Shown: positions 32,041-44,314 of the stretch, in pieces
Position numbering within the stretch: position 1 is the stretch's first letter
Layout of the letters: every line of letters starts with the position of its first letter
Source of the DNA: Gnetum montanum
Lineage: Eukaryota; Streptophyta; Gnetopsida; Gnetales; Gnetaceae
Reading direction: 5' to 3'
Assembly (NCBI GenBank): GCA_015680685.1
Contig: MNCI01008343.1
Coordinates: 239,990-303,989 of the forward strand
DNA length: 64,000 nt
Position numbers and translations under genes: made by a program
Notes under the pieces: generated by a model
Databases searched by the model: none
What the model saw: only the letters and a program-made list of their open reading frames with translations
What the model was told of the DNA's origin: nothing

Positions 32041-33316
32041 CAGTTTCTACACTGAGCCAAATATTTCATGGAAATCAATGGACACCTTTATAAGGTATGT
32101 CTCGATGGCTTGGTCCAATGGTGTGTTCCCAATGTAGATCAATTGTGAGTTCTCCAAGACACTCATGGAGTCCTTGTGGGGGTCATTACGTAGGGAGATG
32201 AATAGCCATTGAAATCCTTCTTGTAGGATATTATTGGCCTACATTGTTCTGGGATGCTCATCATTTCATTTGATCTTGTGAGCAGTACCAATGTGATGGG
32301 GGAATGACTACTAGGACGGAGGATCCACAACAATGGATTTAACCTTTAGAAGCCTTCGACATATGCGGAATTGATTTTATGGGGCCTATTACACCAATGT
32401 CTAAAGGAAAGGCCTACATTGTTGTTGCTGTTGACTATTCCATAAAATGGGAAGAAGCAACCACTATTACGAACTGTACATCATCTACCACTACACGATT
32501 TGTTCAACAACAAATCATAAACAGGTTTGGTATGCCTCGTGCACTTATTTTTGACAATGGTGCACATTTTACAAGTGAAACTTTTTGGAAGTTGATGCAA
32601 TGCTTAGGAGTGGAAAAGAAGCTGACTACACCATATCACCCTCAAGTGAATGGTCAAGCCAAGGTCACCAATAGGGAGATTACCAAAATATTGAAATGAA
32701 TCATTAGTAAGTATAGGTGAGATTGGAGCACCAAACTGAACGATGCTCTTTGGGCATACCACTCCACATGAAAACTCCCTATAGGTTACTCTCCTTATGA
32801 GTTAGTGTACGGTAAACTTCCAACACTTACTATTCAAGCTGAGCTCCATACACTATCTACGACATGTGATCTCAACCTTGACCTTAATCTAGCACAGAAA
32901 GAAAAATTGATGAACCTTAAATTGCTAGATGAAAATTAATTAGCCACCCTATCATCTAACAAATTTCATAAGGCCTTTAACAAACAACGTCATGACCTAA
33001 GGATTAGGAAAGTTAGATATCAACTAGGATATAAGGTCCTCTACTAGAACCCCACACATGTGCCACAAAGAACTAAATTTCAAAAATTGTGGGAAGGACC
33101 TTATATTATCCATGAAACCTTTCCTTCAGGGGCCATGATGATCTACAAACCTAAGAGCCCAAATAAGCAATTGTTGGTCAACATCCAACAAACCAAACCT
33201 TTCCATGAGCCTAGAGTAACTAGTACCAATACTACCTTGGTTGGTGGACAACCTTACTCATTATTTCAAATCTCCTCCCTCCAACTCAATCATGGGGGAG
33301 AGGGCCACCAATGCTA
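32041..33316 (+). pseudogene. element D integrase (broken; catalytic Glu lost)
   Basis: Zinc-binding region relic, then catalytic core: GIDFMGP (first Asp 32373), IFDNGAHF (second Asp 32553), and NGQAKVTNRE, where Lys (32661) stands at the DD35E glutamate position. The intact piece is 32379-32699. The C-terminal part (33060-33317) includes KFQKLWEGPYII and ends LNHGGEGHQC before the stop. The Glu-to-Lys change (GAG to AAG) alone would abolish strand transfer. Confidence 0.88.
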
Positions 33317-35179
33317 ACCATTCTAAGCCCTCATCTCTTTTTGCATTTTTGGTTTTACACATTTTTTCATATTTACTTATTTTTTTTTTACACCATCATT
33401 ATCATTTTTACTATTTCTTTGTTTGATTTACTTTCACTCATCACATAATAAGTGCTCATGATGGTGGTTTGGATGATAATGGTGTGGATTGATAATGTTT
33501 GGTTTTTACCTTTGATTTTCAATGTTGATACTAAGATATCATTTCTTTTGATAAAATAGGCAATGAGTCCACATCATCCATTCAACTCTATGGTCTCCCT
33601 TTGTTTTGGAAGTGTACTGTCCCTTTTTCTAAATAAAATTATTAATGAACTAGTGGCTCAGTACTTTTTGAACCAAGGAAAGATTCCAATAGATTGAAAA
33701 GGGTGTGACTTCAAGGGGATTTGACACATTTGTGCTAGCTATTCTCTTGGGTACTTGGATTTTTTTCATAAGTCTTCTGCCATTTCACCATTGGCCGATC
33801 ATTAGGAAGTTGAATGAATCTAAATAAGTCTTTGCATGGTGTGGTTCTCACATTAAAAAAACCTTGTGAGAATTCAAAGCATACCCCTTAGATGTCATAA
33901 AGAAACATGGGCTACAAGCACTGGTTATGACACTGGACAGAGATGTTACCCATGCCTGCAGGTTTCCTCTAACTAAGGTCCTTTCTCACTTCCTGCTCTT
34001 TTGTTCTTTTCTTGATGGAATGTTAGTTGCTTTGTAGAAGCATCCTTGTTGCTCCAAGAGGATGGATTGATCAAGTCTATTGATGCGAAGTCACTAGATG
34101 TGGTTGGTTTGACTCTATATTTGGATAGAATTTTATTAAGTCACCTTAACCATATATTCCACATCGGACTTTACACAACCTTGATTTTGGGATTTCATTT
34201 CATTCTCTCCTCTCTTCCCATATTACTTTCCATACTCCACCTCATTGCCAGTTTTATGATTAGTCTATATCCTAGTTGATACATTGTTATTCTTTGGTAT
34301 ATTCTTATGGGTCATTTTTTTAACTCTTGCTTCCAAATGTCATTCCTAGAGCCTATAGACTCTTTGGTTTGTGGGTTTGTCAAGGCATAAAGGGCACGAG
34401 CCTGCGTTGGGGAGGACCCATTGGCATTCCTTTTTGGTGAAATTGTTAAGTTCTTTCCCTTAAACATTTCTTACAATTAACCATTTCTTATTTCATCCCC
34501 ATCCATGACATCCATTTTATCGACTTCACCGTTGTTATTTCTCTCATCTTTATTGTTTCTTTAGTTTTTCCACCCTATCACTACTGGAGGTTCACTCTTA
34601 TTTGTGGGGGCCTCATCACAAATGTTTCCATTCTATTACCTATATCACCCCTACACCTTGGGTAGTTATCAGTTAAAAAAACCTCTAACCCAGTATCTAC
34701 CATACCCACAACCCAACAGAGGTACTTCATATTGAGGTAAGGTATCAATTGCATTATATCTTACCTATCCTTACTAATTTGTGGTTGTGTTGTGTGTGTA
34801 GATGATGATTACATGAACAATTGATTGGGATAGGAGGGAGCACTCAGGATGGATAGGAGTGAAAGCAGTTATGCAAGGAACATGTTTCATCACATGGCTA
34901 TGGATGAACAATGGAATGCACAATTCTAACATCGGCAGCAACACACCTCATTTTCTTCTCTCTCTCTTCAAGCTATCAAATGAGGATCTGGATGTCATCT
35001 ATGTATACTGTTCACCATAATGGTTATGAACACCAATGTTGTAATATGTTTGTTGATCCATTCACTGGGCACTTTGAGACTATCACCCCATGTCACCATT
35101 AGTTATTTAGTCAATAATCCCATACCTTCCCAATATTTTATAAGGAACTTGAGGATGTTTTCATTCAGTCGTGGGGGTA
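33317..35179 (+). other. element D non-coding 3' domain and polypurine tract
   Basis: No supported gene in 1.86 kb. Contains the conserved blocks at 33868-33929 and about 34350-34430, GTGGGGGCC at about 34604, and the PPT CAGTCGTGGGGGTA just before 35180. Confidence 0.7.
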
Positions 35180-36004
35180 TGATGAACTGTGATATCACAT
35201 CCACGATATCAGGTTTATGATATCAAAGCCTTCTAAGCGATATCAGACATTTGATGTCAAAACCTTTCTCGTTGCCTATAAATAAGAGGCAGGCGCACTT
35301 GGTTTTGGCAATTAGTCTTAGTTGCTTACCCAAACTCTTACCTTTTTTCCTTTCCAAAGATAGAATTATTTCTAAGTGCTCACATAGGATTCATAAAGCA
35401 AATAGATCTTTATTCAAGCATTGTGTACCTGAGCACATCTTGTGGCCAGAAATAAAGATGAACTTTGTGATAAACCTTGTAGCATTCAAAATAGCTTATT
35501 GAATGTTATTTATAGTTATTTAATGCTTTCCTTAGTTAATTAGTGTTTTCTCTCTCTCTCTCCTTGTTAACTCTCCCAAGTAAGCACACTTAGTACAAAC
35601 ACTTCAAGCATACGTGGTACACTTGGTAATTGAGTAACGATTAGCATTTGGTAATCCCAGTAGTGTTGCACTGGTTTAAGATGTGTACAGTAAGTTAGAA
35701 CAGATGTTGGTGTTAGGACTAGTTAGAGCCTAGTTGATTAGTTAAATTAAATTAGTTACTTAATTATTTCACTTCTCCCTTTTTAGCACTAGGACATAAA
35801 ACATAAAAATATATAAAAATCATATACCTCAAATTTACTTAACCATAAAATCATGCTATACAAGTAAGTTGGGAAGACAATGATTGACTAACCCATCCTT
35901 GTTCTATAAAGGTGCATAAGCACTTAGTCCTTGGAATTCGGTCGGATCGTGCATGGACTCTCGTATTCATATGGTTAAGCGTAGGGATACTTCACCACTC
36001 ATCA
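35180..36004 (+). repeat. element D 3' LTR (825 bp)
   Basis: TGATGAACTGTGATATCAC...CCACTCATCA. It has four GATATC words (35189-35255) and a TATAAATA about 20 bp further on, near 35277. Same subfamily as the fragment at 27191. Confidence 0.92.
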
Positions 36005-39000
36005 ACCACCATCTCTAGGTGGTCTTATCCAACAAATTTCTTGGTGACCCATGTAGATAATTGCTAGAGGAAGTTTCCTATTATTATGTGAAGGGATTTA
36101 CTTAGCACAATTGACACCATATTGGAAATCTGAGATCTTTCCTTGGAAATTTGCAAGGAAAATAAGTTTTGAAAGATAGAGAAGAAGCAAGTTCCAAGAA
36201 TTGCATATAGTGACACATGGTACCATTGCATGCAAAGGATATGGACCATGCAAAGCACATCAATGATAGCATACAATAAGCATATCGAGGCATCCAATAT
36301 TCAAAAGTACCTATATGCAGCAACCACAAAATAGAAAGGTACCCGGTGGCTAATAACAGATATTAGAGTAGACTCAAAAATATGCATGGAACTAGGAGAA
36401 AACCTCACAAGTGCTTACATTGATAATATGGATGAAATAGAGAAAATTCATAGCCAACTTCCCCATGCAAAACTATGATGGATTAGGAAAATTTGAAGAT
36501 CCCAAAACATTTTAAGTAAGAGACCCTTGAACTCAAGGCTTTATAGTCAATCTAGAATACACATTTCTTAATAATGATAAGCTGGTGATTATCAATGTAA
36601 ACCTTGCTCAAGAATAGAAAAGAGAATTTTTGAAAGTGATAAATAAATGGCCAAGAACCTTTTCTTGGTCATATCATGAAGTAACAAGGATAGATCCACA
36701 TATATGCCAAGATTGAATTTATACAAACTCCTCCATCAAATCAAAGAGGCAACCATAGAGGAGGTTGAATCCAAAGCTTAGGTAGGTTATTAAGAATAAA
36801 ATTGAATAAATTCTTAAAGTAGGATTCATTTGTCCCATTGTAAACAGTGAGTGTGTTAGCTCACTTATAATCGTACAAAGAAGGATAGAAAATGAAGAGT
36901 CTACATAGACTACAAGTTATTAAATATGACAACTTTCAAAGATAATTTTCCATTACCATTTGTGGACCAAGTACTAGATGCTATTATAATGCATGCCTAC
37001 TACAATTATTGAGATGGTTATAGTGGCTATAACCAAATCTAGATGTCATCATAGGATCAAGCCAAAACAACCTTCACAAGTACGTAGGGAACTTTTAGAT
37101 ATAAAAAGATGCCCTTTAGCCTTTGCAATGCCCCTACTACTTTCCAACGCCTGATGCTTAGCATTTTTTTAGCAATAAATTAGTATTGGTGTGAAAGTCT
37201 TCATGGATGAATTTTCTATCTACAACATCAACTTTGAGTAAGCCTTGGACTATTTGGAGTAAGTGTTAAAACATTGTGTGAAGAACAACTTAAGGCTCAA
37301 TTGGCAAAAAATCCATTTGGTGGTCCAAGAAGGCATTTTTTTGGGGCGTAGAATTTCAAAGAAAGAGATTGAGGTGGACCTAAAGAAAGTACAAGTCACT
37401 GAAGAAATTAACAAAAAACCTAAAATCGTAAAAAATGTGAGGTCATTCCTTGGGCATACTAATTACTCTAGGCACTTCATCGAGAACTTCTCCAAAATTG
37501 CCAAACCACTGGTATAGTTACCAAAGAAGGATGCATCTTTTGAATTAACTAAGGAATGCGAGCAAGCATTCTAGCAACTCAAGTAAAAGCACATAAAAGC
37601 CACAATTCTATGTGCTCTAGATTGGTGTAGACCATTCCATATCATGATAGATGCATCTAACTATGCATTAGGGGTAATGCTTACATAGTTGGATGATCAG
37701 AAATGTCCATATTACATACAATATGCAAGTAGGAGCATTGTAGGTGCACAATTGAATTATACCACCACTGAGAAGGAGCTCATTGTAGTGGTATACTCAT
37801 TGGAAAAATTCAAGAACTATGTGATTGGATACAAAATCTTTATGCACACTAATCACTATGCCATTTGTTTCCTAATGAACAAGATAGTGGTAAGTTCTTA
37901 TGTCATATGATGGTTAGTGATTTTGCAAGAGTTTAATCATATAATGATGGATAGGAAGGGAACTAAGAATGTGGTTGCTAATCACTTATCTAAGTTATGA
38001 TGAGATGACAGAGAGAATGAAGAACGCTTATCCAATCAATTTTCAAATGAGCTCCTCTTTTTCAAATCCATTAAAGTTTAAAGAATTGAGGCAAGAAATT
38101 AATACAATGAGTTCCTCTTCTATCTTCTCACTTAAGAGACTCCACAAGAATGGGATAGCAAGAAGAAATAATAGTTTCTTCACCCAAGTCAAACACTACA
38201 TGAAAATCCAAGGTAACCTTTACAAAGTTTGTGTAGATGGCTTGGTATGATGGTATATGTCTAATGCTAATCAACTACAGATCCTCTAGGATACTCATGA
38301 AGGTTCTTGCAAAGGTTATTATGTGATAAGAAGGACAACTATGAAGATCCTCATGGTAGGATACGTTTAGCCAATGATCTTCAGGGATGCTCACCATTTT
38401 TCTGGTTCATGTGAGCACTACCAAAAAGATGGAGGAATGACGATATGAATGAAAGGTCCTCAACAATGGATACAACCACTAGATTTATTTAACCTTTAGG
38501 GCATTGACTTCATGGGACTCATCACTCCTAGGTTAAATGGGAAGGTTCACATAACCACTGTTGTTAACTATTGCATGAAGTGGGTTAAAGCTGCAACTAT
38601 TGTCAATTTTTCATCTTCCACTGCAACATGGTTTTTTTAGCAAAATGTGATAAATAGGTTTGGTGTGCCAATGACACTTATTTTAGAAAATGGAACTCAC
38701 TTCACTTGGTCTACTTTTCAAAAAATAATGTAATGCTTGGAGGTACAACATAAATTGAAAACCTGTATTACCCCAAGCTAATGGATAGGTTGAGGCTACT
38801 AACAGGAAGATAATCAAGATCCTAACATGAACCATTAGTCAATATAGAAAGGAATAGAATACATAACTCAACGTTTCTCTTTGGATTTACCGATCAACCT
38901 GGAAACTTTCTATAGATTACTCTCCTTATAAGTTGGTGCATGGAAAACTACCAACACTTCCAATCCAAGTTGAGTTATGTACTCTCTTAACTACTTGTGA

Positions 39001-39047
39001 CATTGGCCTTGACCTTAGTCTAGCACAAAAAGAACTTCTAATGATAT
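36005..39047 (+). pseudogene. element C protease end, RT, RNase H and integrase (broken)
   Basis: Resumes C after D. Protease tail (ISLEICKEN-like, 36140), then RT relics (FKDNFPLPFVDQVLDA near 36940, TFRYKKMPFSLCNAPTTFQR near 37100). An open piece at 37263-37517 matches the RT-RNase H connection (KIHLVVQEGIFLGRRIS...RSFLGHTNYSRHFIENF). RNase H is at 37620-37910 (YTTTEKELIVVVYSLEKFKNY). Integrase runs from about 38290 (GIDFMG near 38503, ILENGTHF near 38672 with the second catalytic Asp changed to Glu). Dozens of stops and shifts. It is cut at 39047 by the solo LTR. Confidence 0.83.
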
Positions 39048-39839
39048 TGATGAGTGGCAAGGTACCCCTACACTCAACCATATGAATACGAGCGTTACAC
39101 ATCGAACTCCACAGACTAAGTGCCTACACACCTCATGGAACACTTAAGGTTAATCGTTCGTTGTCTTCCCAAACTTACTTGTATTTGTCACGGTTGTATG
39201 GTTAAGTAAGTCTAAGGTATATGAATTTTATATCTTTTCTATTTTATCGCCTATGCTAATGAGGTCAAGGGTGAAGAGACTAATTAACTAAATTTAACTC
39301 ACTAACTAATCCTTAATTAACCTAGCATCAGCATCTATTCCCACTTGCCGTTTCACACCTTGAACCAATGCAACCTTATGGGATTACCAAATGCTAGTCA
39401 TTGCTGGGATTACCAAGCGTAACGCACGTGCTTGAAGTGGTCATACTAAATGCACCTAACTATGGGAGAAGGGTTGAGAAAGATTTAAGTAACTATTAAA
39501 GCATTTAAATGATAAAAAATAAATAACAATAATTAAAGTTCTAATTAGCCTATTCCATGCACTGCAAGGTTTATCCAACAGTTCGTCTTTATTTCCGTAC
39601 ACAATTGTGCATTCAGGTACAAAATTGCTCAAATAAAGATCTGTTCACTTTGGAGTTCCTACTACGGGCACATGGAAATTATTCTATCTCTAGAGAGGTA
39701 AAACTACGAGAGTTTCACTAAGGGTCTAGATCTAGATGCCTAAATAAGGGAGAGCCACCTCTTATTTATAGATTTGGCAACGGACTGTGATATCGCGTAT
39801 GCGATATCGCAGGAGAAGACGCGATATCGCGTCCCATCA
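39048..39839 (-). mobile_element. solo LTR (792 bp) inserted in element C integrase
   Basis: A complete LTR in reverse orientation, from TGATGAGTGGCAAGG to CGTCCCATCA, with TATA box complement TATTTATA at 39763-39770 and three GCGATATCGC-type palindromes at 39788-39832. Flanks GATAT (39043-39047) and GATAC (39840-39844) look like a target duplication with one transition. No interior is present, so it is the product of LTR-LTR recombination. C integrase homology reads on across it. Confidence 0.88.
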
Positions 39840-41675
39840 GATACTAAATGTGCTACATGAGAATTGACGAGTAGCTCTAATAATGAATGAAGTATGTAAG
39901 AGACTCCAAAAATCATCATGATGCATAAATAAGAAGAGTTAAATTTCAACCTAGCAACAAGGTCCTTTACTAAGCTCCCATGCATGTACAATAATGAACT
40001 AAGTTTCAAATGCTATGAAAAGGACCTTACATCATTCATGCAACTTTTTCTTCTAGTTCCATGACTATTTACCATCCATTGCACCCAAAGAAACATTTTT
40101 TGATCAATATCCAATAAGTGAAGCCATTCCTAGAACCTAGAGTAACCAACAACACTAACACCTTAAGGCAAGAGTAAGCGTGCTCTATTTTTCAGATCTC
40201 CTCCTCTCAACTCAGTCGTGAAGGAGATCATCATCCATACAAATACCTTGTAAGGGATAATCCATTTTTTACACCTTTTTATTTTACACAGTTCTTCATA
40301 TGTTTTTCATTTTGTTGAATATTTTATCAATTACTTTTTATATTTTTCCTTTCTTTTCTTTCCTTCTTCTCTTTGTTAATTATATCTTGTTTTATTTTAT
40401 AGGCAATCTTGGATATTTTCATTGCTATTGTTAATACTGGGAAATAATTAATGCATTCATTAATGTGATGATTGATGTACTAAATGGCCAAGTTTTTATC
40501 TCTAGATTATATTTTCTATTAACAAATTGTCAATTTTCTAATGGTATTAGGCATTGGATCCACGACATCCATCCATCCTATATATTCTATGGAGGCTCTA
40601 CATGATAGGGTGCATGATGTTCTCCCACATTGCAACTAAAAATAACTAATGATATTACTACTTAATAGACTTAGAACAGACCAATAAGGAATGGAAAGGG
40701 TGTCGCCTTAAGGGGACTTGTCATATGCTCTTCTCAAATTTTTTCTCTAGTTTTATGGTTTTTCTCTATTGGTATATCATCACTCCTATTGTCAACCAAC
40801 AAATAGAAAACATGTCTTTGCATGGTGTGGTTCTCGTAAAAAAATAAAATAAATAGGAATTCAAAGCACACCCCTTGGACATAATAATGGGCTACAAGCA
40901 CTAGTTATGGGGTTGAAAAGACATGTTACCCATGCTTGAAGGAACCCCTCTAACTAAGGTTCTTCCTTCCTTCCTTCTTCTCTTTTCTTCTTCTCTTGGA
41001 GTGGTGGTTTTCCTTTGGAAATTTTCATGAAATCCTAAGGATAGAATGGAAAGCATATATTAATGCAAAGTCACTGAAAGTGGAATGGACTTGGTCTTGA
41101 CTAAGAATGGAATGGTATCAAATCATCTTAATCACAAACTTCACAAGGAGCTCATGTGACATACATGCAGATCATCTACCCACCATTCTCTCTCTACCAT
41201 CATTCTAAATTCATAACTTATCATCCCACTACCTCATATCATGACTAATTGATACATTTGTTATGATGACTACATAATCTTCTAACAATTACTCAATTGG
41301 GATATGGATTTTAACTTAAACTACACATTAATCATGCTCAATGCTTATGGACTTCTTGTGATGGGGACATGCAAGGGCATCAATGACATAATCCTACTTT
41401 GGAGTAAACCCACATGCATTTTCTTTGGTCTACCTTAAGTTAAAATTCCTGTCAATCAGTTGTTTTTGCAATCAATCGCATCCACTTACATTCAAACATC
41501 TAGTTTTGCTTTATTTTGGCATTTGAAGTTCATTCAAATCCACTTGAATCTCTTCTCCTAAGCTAACATAACCCTATTCTATGATTATTGCCATCATTTT
41601 ATGTCTTTTTGGCTTCTATTGAGCTCTTGTTTCATCCCAAAACTCCTCCATTTTATAAAATTAAAAATAGCTAAG
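39840..41675 (+). other. element C integrase tail and 3' domain
   Basis: The first about 400 bp is the broken integrase C-terminus (MYNNELSFKCYEKDL, then a SPPLNSVV equivalent of the HGG end near 40200). The rest is non-coding. A block at 40857-40910 is nearly identical to that of A and F despite heavy decay elsewhere, and a weakened hairpin block lies at about 41365-41415. Confidence 0.65.
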
Positions 41676-41850
41676 CATAGCTCCATTGACACATCCCCAT
41701 AGATGTAGTGGGATGAGCTAACATAGCCATGTTGACTCATGTCCATTGACGCAACATAAAAATCCTATAAATAGGCACAACACTTAGCTCATTTTGCATC
41801 TTTTTTCCAACTAGCAAGAGGAGTTTTTATCATTTCTCAGAACCTAGGAA
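41676..41850 (+). promoter_or_regulatory. internal U3-like segment with TATA box in element C
   Basis: Repeated CCATTGACRC / GTTGACTCATG words followed by TATAAATA at 41766-41773. They recall the TTGATGC words and TATA box of this element's own LTR (15850-15956). It precedes the third ORF, as the LTR-like segment in element B does. No LTR end or PBS can be recognised after it. Confidence 0.4.
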
Positions 41851-41899
41851 CCTTCCATGCGTACTAATGCTTAAATCGCTAACTTGTTTACACCCATTT

Positions 41900-43326
41900 T
41901 TTGATCCTCATGCTACCAAAGGTAAGCCCTACATCATGAGGAATACAAACCTTTGGTTTCTTGTAGAAAAGTTTTTTAACTCCCCATAGTCAATCCATTA
42001 AATTAATGTTAAATTAATCACCATAAGGGTTATACAAACTCTAATAACTAAGAATAAAATAATATTAGATTAATACATCTAGCCTATTATCCTTAAAAAG
42101 TACCTAAATGATTAACTTTTAAACATCCAATAAGTAAGATAACCAGATCTAACCAAGAATGGTATTTAAAGAATAATGATTATAAACTCAAGGACTAATC
42201 ATGGGTTATGTTATGATCATAGATTATATCAAAATAAGAACCAAAAGTGGGAGGGCCTTCACAGCCTAGGAAAAAGTAACCTAGGGGAGGAAAGGGTTAA
42301 TAATAACAACAACCACAACAACCCTAAAAACATGCAAGTAAGGCAAATAATACCACAAGGACCCCTCTAGAGAAGCTCAAGGTGGAATCTATTGAACAAA
42401 TTCCCATTGTGGAAATTAACATGTCTAGGTAAGATGAGGTTTCTAGGCCAAGGCCCCCTCTAGAGAAGCTCAAGGTGGAATCTATTCAACAAATTTCCAC
42501 TGTGGAAATTAACATGTCTAGGTAAGATGAGGTTCCTAGGCCAAGGCCTAGCCTAGAGGTCACCATCAAAAAGGCCTAGCCTAGAGAATATTAGGCCTAA
42601 GAATGTCCAAAGTTCTATCCTTCAAGAGTTGAACTTTGGATCCTTCTTGGAGCTAGCATTAGAGGAGGTTCGCATGAAAGTGTAGGGATCTCCCATGTGG
42701 TCCATTCTCTCCAATAATGAAGAATAATAGATGGCAAAGACCTATCTCTTTTGAAATAGCTGACAAGAAGATGCATCAATAAAAATAAAGATATAATCAT
42801 TTCCTACTTGGTTGAGGCCATTGCAAAGGCCCTTAGATTGCCAAACAGTAGGATCAAATTTGCTAAGATCTCAACACAAGAGAAACCATAATCTAAAAAG
42901 GAATGGGTTCAACAATACTATGGGGTGGGTTGTAAGGATTATGGTGCTCTTACAAAGGTAGAGAGAGCATACTTTAAAATTACATCTTATTACCTAAACC
43001 CAATGGTGATGCCCAGTAAAGTTATGACTTTCTCTACTCAAGCGTGCACTGCTTTGAGCTAGAAATTTCTAGTCAACCATTCCAAACTCATTTTCTAGGA
43101 GATTTTGAAGCATTTTAGGGAAAATGAGAGAGGGAGGAAGACACTCCCCTTTCCATGTCTCATTCACAAGTTGTACAAAAGGGAATAAATAGCTGGCTAT
43201 TCCAATGATGTGGTCTACCTTGCTTTTGCTGCATCCTAGCAGAAATGATTAAAGATAAGGTAGTAGCAAAGCTGCATGAAGAAAAGAAGCCACCACAACC
43301 ACTTGCAACCTTGAAAGCTACACTAG
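41900..43326 (+). pseudogene. element C third ORF, 5' part (broken)
   Basis: Coding character in pieces: an Asn/Gln-rich run (42281-42340), a duplicated PPLEKLKVESI...VEINMSR unit (42362-42551), and a longer conserved-looking part (EEWVQQYYGVGCKDYGALT near 42900, YFKITSYYLNPMVMPSKV near 42970, TLPFPCLIHKLYKRE near 43150). It ends at 43326, where element F inserted, and continues at 57501. Function unknown. No signal peptide or membrane segment is visible, so an envelope role is not supported. Confidence 0.55.
42362..42551 (+). repeat. 93-bp tandem duplication in the third ORF
   Basis: CCCTCTAGAGAAGCTCAAGG opens two adjacent units offset by exactly 93 bp (31 codons), about 94% identical. It would insert 31 residues without shifting the frame. 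Confidence 0.88.
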
Positions 43327-44168
43327 TGATGAGCTGTGATATCGCGTCGGCCCCTACGATATTGCGTACGTGATATTGTAGCCCAACACCAGGTCTATAA
43401 ATAAGAGGCAGCTTTCCCTATTTTGGACATCTAGATCTAGACCTTAGCCAAACTATAGTAGTTTTACCATTCGAGAGTTAAAATAATTTCCTTGTGCCCA
43501 CAATAGAAGTCTTAAAGTGAATGGATCTTTATTCGAGCAAATTGTACTTGAGCACACATTTGTGTATAGCAATAAAGACGAACTTTCTGATAAACCTTGT
43601 AGCATGTGGACTAAGCTAAATAGGACTTAATTACTATTAAATGTTTAAATGATTTCCTAGATAATTAATCTCTCTCAACCCTTTACTCTCCTAGTTAAGT
43701 GCATTCAGTACGACTGCTTCGAGCACATCTATAAAGCTTGGTAACCCAGTAACGAGTAGCGTTTGGTAATCCCAGCAGTGTTGCACTGGTTCAAGGTGTG
43801 TGCAACAAGTGGGAACGAATACTAGTGCTAGGACAATTAAAACCTAGTTAGTGGATAGTTAANAATACTAGTGCTAGGACAATTAAAACCTAGTTAGTGG
43901 ATAGTTAATGAAAGTTAGTCACTTAGTCTCTTCACCCTTTCCCTACTAGCATAGGCGTTAAAAAGATAAAATATATAAAAATCACATGCCTCAAACTTAC
44001 TTAAACATACAACCATGACAATATAAGTAAGTTTGGAAAGACAACGATTGATTAACCTTAAGTGTTCCATTAGGGAGCATAAGCACTTAATCCTTGGAGT
44101 TTGATTGGATTGTGCATGAGACGCTTGTATTCGTATGGTTGAGTGTAGGGGTAGCTCGCCACTCATCA
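43327..44168 (+). repeat. element F 5' LTR (842 bp as assembled, probably 796)
   Basis: TGATGAGCTGTGATATCGC...CACTCATCA. GATATC-type words at 43336-43380 and TATAAATA at 43396-43403. It contains one N at 43863 between two identical 45-bp copies. Removing one copy and the N gives 796 bp, exactly the length of the partner LTR. Confidence 0.92.
43818..43908. other. probable assembly join: N flanked by a 45-bp duplicate
   Basis: 43818-43862 and 43864-43908 are identical, separated by a single N. The partner LTR at 56700 has the segment once. Confidence 0.9.
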
Positions 44169-44169
44169 T

Positions 44170-44188
44170 TGGCGCCATTGCTGGGGAC
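44170..44188 (+). other. element F primer binding site (tRNA-Asp type)
   Basis: TGGCGCCATTGCTGGGGAC, one base after the LTR; two transitions from the plant tRNA-Asp complement. Confidence 0.88.
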
Positions 44189-44314
44189 TTAGTTGTTTGA
44201 GCGCTACGTAGAACATAGGAGATCCTTCATATCATTGGGACACTTAAACAAACCCTTAAGGTTGATCAAGAGAAAAATAAGATAATGGTAAATTTCACAT
44301 CAAATAAGACAAAA

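Larger units (their letters stand above)
27191..36004 (+). mobile_element. element D: nested Athila-like element with full pol order
   Basis: Inserted in the protease region of C: ACCAT (27186-27190) before and ACCAC (36005-36009) after, and C homology resumes directly. It is the only nested copy here that keeps protease, RT, RNase H and integrase. Its 5' LTR, PBS and gag start have been joined by an internal deletion at about 27371. The 3' LTR at 35180-36004 is complete (825 bp). Confidence 0.9.

Noticed and set aside
43818-43908. Genuine 45-bp tandem duplication in the F LTR
   Set aside because: The intervening N and the exact length match of the partner LTR after removal point to an assembly join.
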